Source: CAZKUN01 sp964555935
Lineage (GTDB): Bacteria; Armatimonadota; Zipacnadia; Zipacnadales; VGFC01
Direction of reading: 5' to 3'
Length of the DNA stretch: 64,000 nucleotides
Assembly (NCBI GenBank): GCA_964555935.1
Contig: CAZKUN010000017.1
Span: 3,697 to 67,696, forward strand
Shown here in pieces: positions 25,332 through 33,596 of this stretch. Within the stretch, counting starts at the first letter, position 1; every line of letters starts with the position of its first letter. The translations under genes and the position numbers were made by a program. A model generated the notes under the pieces. It ran no database searches and was not told the DNA's origin. It worked only from the letters and a program-made list of their open reading frames with translations.

Positions 25332-25365
25332 GCCGCGTGCTCCTTACTGTAATGCTGGATGAGGG

Positions 25366-27015
25366 CTACGGAATTGGCCGGACACGGATGTCGCGGACGC
25401 GGATTGCGCCATGGTCGCCCTGAAGCATGATGCCGGCGGCCTTGCCTTCGTCGCGGTCCATCTCGCCGCCTGTGGGGCCGAGTAGCTCGAAGTCGTCGAT
25501 GACCCTGACCCCGTTTTGCACGACCGTCACGCGCGCCGGAGATGCAAGCCCGCCCGAGAGCGATGGCCGCGCGCTGCGGAAGGTCACGGTCATTGTCTGC
25601 CACTCGCCAGCCGGCTTGCAGGCATTCACGGACGGCGCCGCTTGGCTGTAGATGCCGCCGCAGATGCTCGGATTGGGATCGAGACCGAAGCTGTCGTGGA
25701 TCTGCACCTCATAGCGGCGCTGGAGGTAGATCCCCGAGTTGCTGCCCTCGGGCACGTTGAACTCGAACTGGACCTCGAAGTCCGTGAGTCGGACCTCGTG
25801 GTAGATGTCGGTGCCGTGGCCCGCGTTGACCAGTTCGTCTCCCTCGACCGACCAGCTCTTGGCGCCGCCCGGGTGGCGCAGATGCCATCCCGTCACGTCC
25901 TTCCCATTGAAGAGCGAGATCCATCCATCTTCGTCGCCCGGCGGAACCGGGGCGTTGGCGCCTGAGACGATCGCGCCGATGAGAGCGGAGGTCGCCTGGT
26001 CTCGAGTGAGACGCGGGAGATCGCCGTAGCCGGCGAGGAAGATTAGTGGCTCGTCTCCCGGCGCCCAGACGCTCGGCGCTCCCGGCTCGGACGCGGAGTA
26101 GACAGCCGAATCGCCCAAGGCCCGCAAGCGGAAGGCAACGGGATCTGCGATTCCGGGGTCGCGCCGAAGGGCAACGAGGTCGTCGCCCCAGACATTGTAG
26201 GCGAGCGGCTCTGAGGCCAGCGACTCCAGCAGCAACCCGGCGTGAGACCGTTGAGGCGCGCGAAGCTGTCCGACGATCACGCCATCGCCGATCCGCGCCC
26301 AATGAAGGTCTATCACGGGCGGTCCGGCCTGGAAGACATCAGGCCCGCCCGAGCCCCAGTCGACGTCGATGGTTGGCAATCGGCTGAGCGCCGGCTCGCC
26401 CTCAAGGTCGGGGTTGAGGAAGTACTCGGCCTTCCAGCCTGGCTCTCCATCGGCGGAGGTGGAGGATTCGGGGAGGACCTGCTCATCGATGCCGGGGCCC
26501 TTCCACCGGAAATGGGCCTGGGCGCCGCCGCCAATCTCGAGGTACTCGGCCCGCACGGGATGGTCGCCGGCGGTCAGAGCGATGCTGGCCTCGGTGGTGA
26601 GGTTTGACCGGGGCACCCAATCGTCCATGATCTGCTGATCGTCAATCCAGACGCGGCAACCGTCATCGGACTGGAAGTAGAACGTGTACTCGCCGTCGGC
26701 GGGCACGGCGAGCGTTGTGGTGAACCTCGCCGTCCAGTTGTCCCCGTAGGGGCTGCTCAAACGCCATTGCTCGTGGTGGAACCCGCTGGTCGGGAGGGGG
26801 GATAGGAGGTCGGCGACGCCATCGGAAATGCGGGGCGCAGCTGCGTCTTTGTACCCGCCCCACATCGCGGTTGCGCGGAGGATGAACTGGGATTCAGCCC
26901 CGTCCGCCAGCCCGATCCCGTGGATGCCTGCGCCCTCCATGGAGCCGATCTCGGCGCCGACACTCGGCGCGGCCAGACTCAACGCGAGGGAGATCCCGAC
27001 AGCGGTCTTGAGCAT
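25366..27015 (-). CDS. secreted PA14 plus DUF1080 (3-keto-disaccharide hydrolase-like) protein
   Basis: The protein has 549 residues. A signal peptide (MLKTAVGISLALSLAAPSVG) precedes a PA14-type domain (about 80-185: GEYTFYFQSDDGCRVWIDDQ) and a second, shorter PA14-like stretch (GWKAEYFLNPDLEG, WGSGGPD). The C-terminus, from about residue 355, is DUF1080: WISLFNGKDVTGWHL, SNSGIYLQRRYEVQIHDSFG and GEWQTMTVTF. DUF1080 proteins include 3-keto-disaccharide hydrolases. It probably acts outside the cytoplasm with the downstream oxidoreductase. Sugar specificity is unknown. Confidence 0.87.
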   Translation of the reverse strand: MLKTAVGISLALSLAAPSVGAEIGSMEGAGIHGIGLADGAESQFILRATAMWGGYKDAAAPRISDGVADLLSPLPTSGFHHEQWRLSSPYGDNWTARFTTTLAVPADGEYTFYFQSDDGCRVWIDDQQIMDDWVPRSNLTTEASIALTAGDHPVRAEYLEIGGGAQAHFRWKGPGIDEQVLPESSTSADGEPGWKAEYFLNPDLEGEPALSRLPTIDVDWGSGGPDVFQAGPPVIDLHWARIGDGVIVGQLRAPQRSHAGLLLESLASEPLAYNVWGDDLVALRRDPGIADPVAFRLRALGDSAVYSASEPGAPSVWAPGDEPLIFLAGYGDLPRLTRDQATSALIGAIVSGANAPVPPGDEDGWISLFNGKDVTGWHLRHPGGAKSWSVEGDELVNAGHGTDIYHEVRLTDFEVQFEFNVPEGSNSGIYLQRRYEVQIHDSFGLDPNPSICGGIYSQAAPSVNACKPAGEWQTMTVTFRSARPSLSGGLASPARVTVVQNGVRVIDDFELLGPTGGEMDRDEGKAAGIMLQGDHGAIRVRDIRVRPIP

Positions 27016-27123
27016 GGTCCCTCCGGTAGGCTGACGTTGACGCCTACTAAGAGTTCGCTGGATGCTTGCGGGCTCCCTCCGGGCGAAGGGCGCAGACTGG
27101 GTGGCGCGGAAGAACCGCCCACG

Positions 27124-27993
27124 ATGACGCGATTGACTGCCGTGACCATCTTGCTAGTCGCCGGTCCACTCGCCGCTCAGGGCGCGGGGGCGCCAGCGGC
27201 CGTTCGGGGCTTGTTGACGCGGGCCGACGAGCCCGCGGCGCGACAGGCGCTCCTGGTGCTATGCCGAGCGTGGTCGGACACGGATGACCGGCGGATTGCG
27301 GTTGGCTACGAGCTATTGGCCGTGGCCACTGACCGCGCGGCGCCCGTGACGGCGAGGCGCGTGGCGCTGGATCTGCTGGGCAAGGCAATTGATGAGCGCG
27401 TGACGCCGGAGATAGCCGACCTCCTGCACGATCCCATCGTCGCCCTCGACGCAGTGGACGCGCTCAAACACATCCCCCATACGGACCCGACGGCGGCGCT
27501 TGCCGTGGCGCTTGAGTGGGCGGAAGGCGATCTGCTGGTCGCCTTGCTGCAAGCCCTCGGCTCGCGGCGCGACCGGCGCGCCTCGTCGGACGTAGTCCGA
27601 GTGTTGGAAGAGACTGAGGGCGTGGACGTGAGGCGAGCGGCGCTGGCCGCGTTGGGCATGATCGAGGATGGGCGGACGCTCGATGTCGTGTTGGGAGCCG
27701 CCGGCGATAATCGTCTCCACGCTGGCGCAATGTCTGCCGCGTTGAAGATCGCGCGGGCGCTCGAACCGGCTGAGGCGAAGGCAGCTTACCAGGCCATACT
27801 GAACCTGGCGCGGACGGATGACGCCATAGTCGGCGCGCTGACGGGGCTGACGCGGGTTGGTGACGTCGGCTCCTTGCGGCAGATCGAGTCGCTTGCTGGT
27901 CATCCATCACCAGTGGTGCGCGCAGCAGTCCAGCGGGCGGTGCGGAGGTTGAGCGAAGGAGAACCTGTGGCCGGAGCGCAACATCCCCAGTGA
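27124..27993 (+). CDS. exported HEAT-repeat protein
   Basis: The 289-residue protein has a signal peptide (LTAVTILLVAGPLAAQGA) and then helical repeats of about 30 residues with the HEAT pattern, such as ALAVALEWAEGDLLVALLQALGS, VDVRRAALAALGMIED and HPSPVVRAAVQRAVRRL. HEAT repeats form scaffolds for protein contacts, and no catalytic residues are seen. It is divergent from the PA14-DUF1080 gene and 84 bases upstream of the large lyase-like gene. Confidence 0.75.
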   Translation: MTRLTAVTILLVAGPLAAQGAGAPAAVRGLLTRADEPAARQALLVLCRAWSDTDDRRIAVGYELLAVATDRAAPVTARRVALDLLGKAIDERVTPEIADLLHDPIVALDAVDALKHIPHTDPTAALAVALEWAEGDLLVALLQALGSRRDRRASSDVVRVLEETEGVDVRRAALAALGMIEDGRTLDVVLGAAGDNRLHAGAMSAALKIARALEPAEAKAAYQAILNLARTDDAIVGALTGLTRVGDVGSLRQIESLAGHPSPVVRAAVQRAVRRLSEGEPVAGAQHPQ

Positions 27994-28077
27994 GCGACTC
28001 CCATATCTGGGCGGAGCCTGTCAATTCCGCCCGGCGTGTCAAACGTCGAACGCGTCGTTTCTCCAGGAGGCCCCATC

Positions 28078-31000
28078 ATGGATCTCTGGCACTTCCCCAC
28101 AGCGCTTGCGGTGCTGATTCTCACGGCGGGCTCGGTGGCGGCCCAAGTCTCAGAGAACATGTTCACCAACCCGTCGTTCGAGGAGGCGGTCGACGCGGAC
28201 GGCGTGCCCGCCGGCTGGGCGCTCTACGCTGGGGTCAGCGAACTGAAGCGTCTTGAGAGCGTATCGCCTGGTGATGATGGCGAGCGGGCTCTGCTGCTCG
28301 ACAACGGCGACTCAGCCTCCGAACTCGGTATCAATCAGACCGTGGCGGCCGACCCGCTGCTCGTCTACGAGGCAAGCGTGATGGTGAAAGGCGTCGAGGG
28401 GCGCTCCTCGGGTGGCGCGTATATCCAACTGCGCTTCCTGCCGTCCAATGAGTTTCGGCAGCGGGGCTTGGTCGCGCCGTCGACGGAACTCTTCAAACGC
28501 GTGTCCGTCAAGGGCGTGGCCCCCGAAGACACCGAGCGCATCATGGTCTACCTCTACTCCCACAAGGCGCCCACACCCGCGGTGATTCTCGACTCCGCAT
28601 CGCTCGTGTCGGGCGTGGAAGCGCCGCCTCCGCCTCCACCGGACCCGGTTCCTCCTCAGTACACGGAACTGAAAGAGCTATACCTGGATACCGACTTGGT
28701 GGCTGGCGGGGAGTCAAAGGTCAGCATCGTCGCGCCCGAGGGCGGCGCGTATAGTGCCGAGGCGAAGGCCATCCAGGCGGCTGTCGAAGCTATCACGGGC
28801 GTCGCGCCGGCGATTGTGGGGGACACGGCCGACGAGGCATCCGTGCCGATCACCGGGCACCTGATCCTCCTCGGCAATCGGTCCACGAACAAGTCCCTTG
28901 AGGAGATCTACAACCGCTACTACACGTTGCTCGACCTCCGATATCCCGGCCCGAATGGGTATGTCGTCCGCACCTGCCACAACCCGTTTGGCGGCGGGCA
29001 CAATACCATCTACGCGGGCGGGAGTGACGACGCGGGCGTTGCCAAGGCGACCGCGAAGCTGGTCGAGTTGCTCAACGACGCCGGCGGCACTCAAGGCGAG
29101 TTGACGGTCGGACGGATGATGGAGATCCAGCTCGGCGACGGCATCGAGGTGCCGACTGATCTGCGCGGTTTCGAGACGTGGGAAGCCTCCCTCGGGTATG
29201 GCTCGGTCGGCTACTTCGGCTGGAACAGCATCAGCAAGCGCATGGCGATGTACTACATGACGGGCGACGAATTCCATGCTCGTGAGGCCTACCGGCTCGC
29301 CTTCCCCGACGAGCAGGCCTTGGCTGAGATCTCCGATATCGACGGCGAGCGCATCGAGGACAAAGACGATCCGCTGAAGGGTCCATACCATTACAACGCG
29401 CACATGGTGACGCTGTTCTGGGATCTCGTTGAGGAGAGTCCCGCCTTCACCGACGCCGAGAGGCTGGAGATCACCAACGGGCTCAGCCGTCAGATCAACC
29501 ACCGCAAGGGCGAGGGCATTTACGGCCGCGTCGATCCGCCGAGCGCCGTCGGCTCGCGTCACGGGCAGTGGTCGGCGATCTCGCTGTACGTGCTCGGGCG
29601 CTACTTCGCCAAGGACTACGACGACCCAATCTGGCCGCACTGCGAGAGCGCGGGGCAGCTTCACTTCCATCCGCTGCATGAATACGCCTATATCAACGGC
29701 GAGTCTGACAATCTCTTCTGGTACAGCACCGGCATCGCGCCGCTCTTCACCTATCTCGCGCTTACGGGCGACCGCGTGCCCTTGGAGAACGGCGTTGTGG
29801 GGCAGCTGCTGCTTGCGCAGGAAGCTCTGGCCTCCGGTCGGTCCGGCGACCAGATGATCCGCTCGGCGTCCATGGGCTACCTCCACAAGTCGGCCTACTT
29901 CACGCAGGACGGGCGATGGGTCGAGTATCGCGATCGGACGGGCGTCGATCTCACCCTCTTCCGGCTTGGGCAGAGCTTCTGGCCTGAGGAGCACCTCGCG
30001 CCGAAGCCGCCGGACGATCTCATTGGCAAGTGGAACATCAACCCGCTGCCAGTGCCGATGTGGGGCGCGCGGGGCAGTGGTTTCCCGATCGAGGAGAGCT
30101 TCCAGTGGGGGAGCTATCGCAGCGCGAGCGACGCCGGCGGCGATTTCGTGTTGATCGACGGTTTCAACGGCGCCAGCCGCAATCCGTACCACACGTTTGC
30201 GATCCTGGATCTACGGATTGATGGCTCGCCGATTCTCGCGGGTTACCGCAACCAGGTGCTGACGAGAGCCGATGGCATGGTTGAGCAGGACATCGCGATG
30301 GACGGGGCGCTACGGGCGCGGGATGTGATCGGCGAGACCGCCTATTGCATCGGCGAAGTGCCCGACGCCGCGTACTGCGGTTGGCGGAGGACCCTCGCCC
30401 AGCGCACGGGCAGCTATGCGCTGATCGTCGATGACCTGACCTTCCGCACCGACGCGGCGAACATGGAAGTGCAGACGCTCTGGGAAGCCCCGGGCGCCCA
30501 GTGGCACGAGGGCGAGCAGGCGCTGAAGGTGCCGGGCGGCGGCGAGTCGTTGCCACCCGGCTGGCTGCGGATTCGGGCGCTCGATTCCGAGTACACGAGC
30601 GATCCCGGCACTCCCGCTGACATCGTTAAGCTCCCCAGCATCGGGATTGTGTTGCTGCGGGCCAAAGAGCCAGGCAACTGGCTGGAGATGACGGTGGACC
30701 TCGCGGATGACGTCGCTGGCGAGATGTTCGTCGAGGTCGTGAACTACGTCGACCGCGGCGTGGTCAGCATTGCCGTGGACGGCGAGATCGTCGTCGATGA
30801 GTTCGATCACTACGCCGAGTCGGCCGCGCGCCAGCGTGTCTCCCTCGGTGAGCGGACACTGACCGCGGGCAAGCACAAGCTCCGGCTGCAAGTCGTGCGC
30901 AGGCGCGGGGGCACTGACAATTGCTATATCGGCCTGGCGGGCGTCGCAATCCAAGGGGACGGCGCTCTCCCGCCCGAGGCCATCGCCGGGTACGAAATCC

Positions 31001-32691
31001 GCCCGTGCGACATCATGGTGACCCGGTCGTCTGGCGGAGTGAAGAACATGGAATGGACGGGGGCCGTGCGGGAGGATGAGCACCGCATCCACTTCTCGCT
31101 GATCTCACCCCGGACGGAGGCGCGCGCGCCGGGATGCTACCGCATCGCCGACAACGCGGCGGCGCTGGCAGTGCCGGAGACGGCCATTGCTGTGGCAGGC
31201 GAGTACTCGGGCATCAGCGCCGAACTGGCCGTCGTGGGCGAGGGGCATCTGTTCGGGAGAAGCCTCGTGAGCGGCCGAATGGTTAGCGCGAGCGCTCCCG
31301 TTGACATCGACTGGGACTTCGACACGGGCGTGGTTGAAGTGGTCTGCGCGGAGGATACGACGCTGACGCTGGCGACGGGCTCGCCGGCGACGGACCTGAC
31401 GGCGGGGCGCCACTCCCTAACGAACGCGCGCCCGGAGAAGGCCGCGCGCGATGAGCTTGTGGCGTGGCTGGGGGAGCAGCTAGCAACGGCCAGTGCCACT
31501 CGCAAGCAGCTCATCGCGGATCGTGACGCCCAACCCGCCCTGGATCTCCCAGCGCTCACGGAGGCTTGGACCCACAGCGTCGGCGCCGAGATCGTAGACA
31601 TGATCACGATTCCCCAGGGCGACGAGACCATCATCGCCGTGGCGGCCGACAAGACGGTTCACTTACTCGGGACCGACGGCAGCGCAATCCGCTCGATGGA
31701 TGCGGACGAGCGAATCCGGATGGTCCACTGGTGGCCCGAGCACGGCCTGCTTCTCGCTGGTTGCGTCGACGAGCAGGTCATCGCCTTCACCCTCTCCGGC
31801 GAGCGCAAGTGGATCTTCACATCCGAGATGCATCCCGATGTCTACAAAGCAGCCAAGACTTACTGGTTCAAATCGGCGCCCGGGCATGAGGGCATCCATG
31901 GCCTGACGACAGGCGACTTCATCGATGGCGAGAGCCAGTGCTTCGTCGGGAGCGCCTGCACGCTGGAGATCATCGACGGCGACGGTCAGCTTGCGAAGCG
32001 GCTCGTGCAATTCTGGGGGAAGGTCAGCCACTTCCAGTTCGTCGATGGGCCGGCTGGGAGCACCAATCTCCTGGCCGCCCGGAGGTACAACGGCACGAAC
32101 ACGGTCGCGATCATCAACAACGAGACCCTCGATCCCACACCTCGGGGCTTCTACGGGGTGCCGTCGGGCCACACCTATGTCGGCGGTTGGTCCTCCATGA
32201 ACCGAGACCATCTGATGTACGTGGACCTCGATGGCGACGGTGTCAAGGAAGTGCTCAGCGAGATCAACGGGACCTGGAACCGAGTGACCGTCTGGGACGC
32301 CAAGGGCACGCCGCTGCATGACGCGAGCTTCGGCCCGGGCGACCGTATCATGGCCAAGAACATGCGCGACCTCGACGTGGGCGATCTCGACGGCGACGGC
32401 AAGATGGAGATCTACGTGGCGACATCCGCGGCCCTGATCGTGGCACTCAATAACGAGTGCGAGAAGCTGTGGGCCACGCGACTGTCGAGCCCGCCGACGG
32501 TCCTGAAAGTCGTGGGGGATGCCATCGTCGTCGGCTGTGAGAGCGGCATGGTGGTTACCCTCGACGGTGCCGGCAAGATGGTCAACATCGGCCAGGTCGA
32601 CAGCGCCCCCACCGACATCACGGCGGTCGGCAATGTCGTGGTGCTGGCGACGCGCGATGGCGAGGTCAAGCGCTTCTCAGTCGGAGGGTGA
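28078..32691 (+). CDS. 1537-residue secreted multidomain glycan lyase-like protein
   Basis: A signal peptide is followed by a CBM-like domain (NMFTNPSFEEA, residues about 25-180), a proline run near residue 183, an alpha-glucuronidase N-terminal-like fold (VSIVAPEGGAYSAEAKAIQA to about 350), an alpha/alpha toroid (about 362-700; GYFGWNSISKRMAMYYMTGD) and a beta-sandwich region (about 700-1140), which resembles heparinase- or alginate-lyase-like proteins. The last 350 residues carry FG-GAP-like calcium loops DLDGDGVKEV (about 1383) and DLDGDGKMEI (about 1438), so they are likely a beta-propeller. AGGAGG precedes the ATG. Substrate and catalytic residues are unassigned. Confidence 0.75.
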   Translation: MDLWHFPTALAVLILTAGSVAAQVSENMFTNPSFEEAVDADGVPAGWALYAGVSELKRLESVSPGDDGERALLLDNGDSASELGINQTVAADPLLVYEASVMVKGVEGRSSGGAYIQLRFLPSNEFRQRGLVAPSTELFKRVSVKGVAPEDTERIMVYLYSHKAPTPAVILDSASLVSGVEAPPPPPPDPVPPQYTELKELYLDTDLVAGGESKVSIVAPEGGAYSAEAKAIQAAVEAITGVAPAIVGDTADEASVPITGHLILLGNRSTNKSLEEIYNRYYTLLDLRYPGPNGYVVRTCHNPFGGGHNTIYAGGSDDAGVAKATAKLVELLNDAGGTQGELTVGRMMEIQLGDGIEVPTDLRGFETWEASLGYGSVGYFGWNSISKRMAMYYMTGDEFHAREAYRLAFPDEQALAEISDIDGERIEDKDDPLKGPYHYNAHMVTLFWDLVEESPAFTDAERLEITNGLSRQINHRKGEGIYGRVDPPSAVGSRHGQWSAISLYVLGRYFAKDYDDPIWPHCESAGQLHFHPLHEYAYINGESDNLFWYSTGIAPLFTYLALTGDRVPLENGVVGQLLLAQEALASGRSGDQMIRSASMGYLHKSAYFTQDGRWVEYRDRTGVDLTLFRLGQSFWPEEHLAPKPPDDLIGKWNINPLPVPMWGARGSGFPIEESFQWGSYRSASDAGGDFVLIDGFNGASRNPYHTFAILDLRIDGSPILAGYRNQVLTRADGMVEQDIAMDGALRARDVIGETAYCIGEVPDAAYCGWRRTLAQRTGSYALIVDDLTFRTDAANMEVQTLWEAPGAQWHEGEQALKVPGGGESLPPGWLRIRALDSEYTSDPGTPADIVKLPSIGIVLLRAKEPGNWLEMTVDLADDVAGEMFVEVVNYVDRGVVSIAVDGEIVVDEFDHYAESAARQRVSLGERTLTAGKHKLRLQVVRRRGGTDNCYIGLAGVAIQGDGALPPEAIAGYEIRPCDIMVTRSSGGVKNMEWTGAVREDEHRIHFSLISPRTEARAPGCYRIADNAAALAVPETAIAVAGEYSGISAELAVVGEGHLFGRSLVSGRMVSASAPVDIDWDFDTGVVEVVCAEDTTLTLATGSPATDLTAGRHSLTNARPEKAARDELVAWLGEQLATASATRKQLIADRDAQPALDLPALTEAWTHSVGAEIVDMITIPQGDETIIAVAADKTVHLLGTDGSAIRSMDADERIRMVHWWPEHGLLLAGCVDEQVIAFTLSGERKWIFTSEMHPDVYKAAKTYWFKSAPGHEGIHGLTTGDFIDGESQCFVGSACTLEIIDGDGQLAKRLVQFWGKVSHFQFVDGPAGSTNLLAARRYNGTNTVAIINNETLDPTPRGFYGVPSGHTYVGGWSSMNRDHLMYVDLDGDGVKEVLSEINGTWNRVTVWDAKGTPLHDASFGPGDRIMAKNMRDLDVGDLDGDGKMEIYVATSAALIVALNNECEKLWATRLSSPPTVLKVVGDAIVVGCESGMVVTLDGAGKMVNIGQVDSAPTDITAVGNVVVLATRDGEVKRFSVGG

Positions 32692-32709
32692 CGCCTTAAG
32701 GAGCCTGAT

Positions 32710-33501
32710 GTGCTGACCGATGTGGAGGAGATCGCGGGCGCCGCGGGCGCGCAACTGACCTCCGGGATCAATGTCTACACGCGTGACGACCTCCACACCC
32801 ATATCAACGGCGCGGCGGCGCGCTACCTTGGTTATAGCTTCGAGCGGGCCGCTGTCACTACCGGCGAGCCGTATGGCATCGAGATCTACGCGTTCACTCG
32901 CGACGCCGATGCCTACGGGATCTGGTCGACCGACGCATCGGGCGAGAACCTCGGCGTGGGGCAGGGGTCATCGTATGGCTCGGGCCTGCTCCAGTTCTGG
33001 CACGGGCGCTACTACGCCCGCATATCCCACAGCGACCACGCCGATACCGCCCGCGAGGCACTCCTCGATATAGGCAGAGCAGTGGTCGCCGAGATGGGGG
33101 AGGAGGGCCAGCCGCCGGACCTACTCGCTGAATTGCCGGGCGAAGGCCTCAGCGGCGTCCCCGTCTTCTTCCACGAGCAGGCGATGCTGAACCACCTCTA
33201 CTACGTCAGCGACGAAAACCTCCTGCAACTTGGTCCGAAGGTTGACGTGGTGTTCGCGGAGCACGTCCACGGGAAGCTGCTGACCGCGCGCTATGCAGAC
33301 GCCCAGACCGCAGGCAAGGCGTTCCGAGCGTTCGGAGCGGAGTATCTGGAAGGCGGCGTCGATGCGTCGGCGGGGGGTATTGTGAAGCGGCTGGAGAACG
33401 GACGTTACAGCGGGATAACTCGCGCGCATGACGCCAACATCTGTCGCCTGGTCTTCGATGCGCCGGACGCTGATGCGGCCGGGGAGCTGATCTGCACCTA
33501 G
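32710..33501 (+). CDS. DUF6599-family protein
   Basis: The 263-residue protein matches DUF6599 in HTHINGAAARYLGYSFERA, GIEIYAFTRDADAYGIWS and LLQFWHGRYYARI, with a second half repeating the theme at lower similarity. Function is unknown for the family. No signal peptide is visible, unlike many members. AAGGAG lies six bases before GTG 32710. It sits 18 bases after the lyase-like gene in the same direction, so cotranscription is likely. Confidence 0.8.
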   Translation: MLTDVEEIAGAAGAQLTSGINVYTRDDLHTHINGAAARYLGYSFERAAVTTGEPYGIEIYAFTRDADAYGIWSTDASGENLGVGQGSSYGSGLLQFWHGRYYARISHSDHADTAREALLDIGRAVVAEMGEEGQPPDLLAELPGEGLSGVPVFFHEQAMLNHLYYVSDENLLQLGPKVDVVFAEHVHGKLLTARYADAQTAGKAFRAFGAEYLEGGVDASAGGIVKRLENGRYSGITRAHDANICRLVFDAPDADAAGELICT

Positions 33502-33596
33502 ATCCATCGATGGGACTAGGCTGTTGGATCCTCCTCGTGCCCCTCGGCTGCGGCAGCAACCAGGGACGGACAGTGGTTCGGGTCCCGTCGCTGCTC

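Noticed and set aside
33568..33594. A further copy of the CCCGTCGCT hairpin repeat
   Set aside because: Only a 5-bp stem and a partial motif match, so it is indistinguishable from chance.
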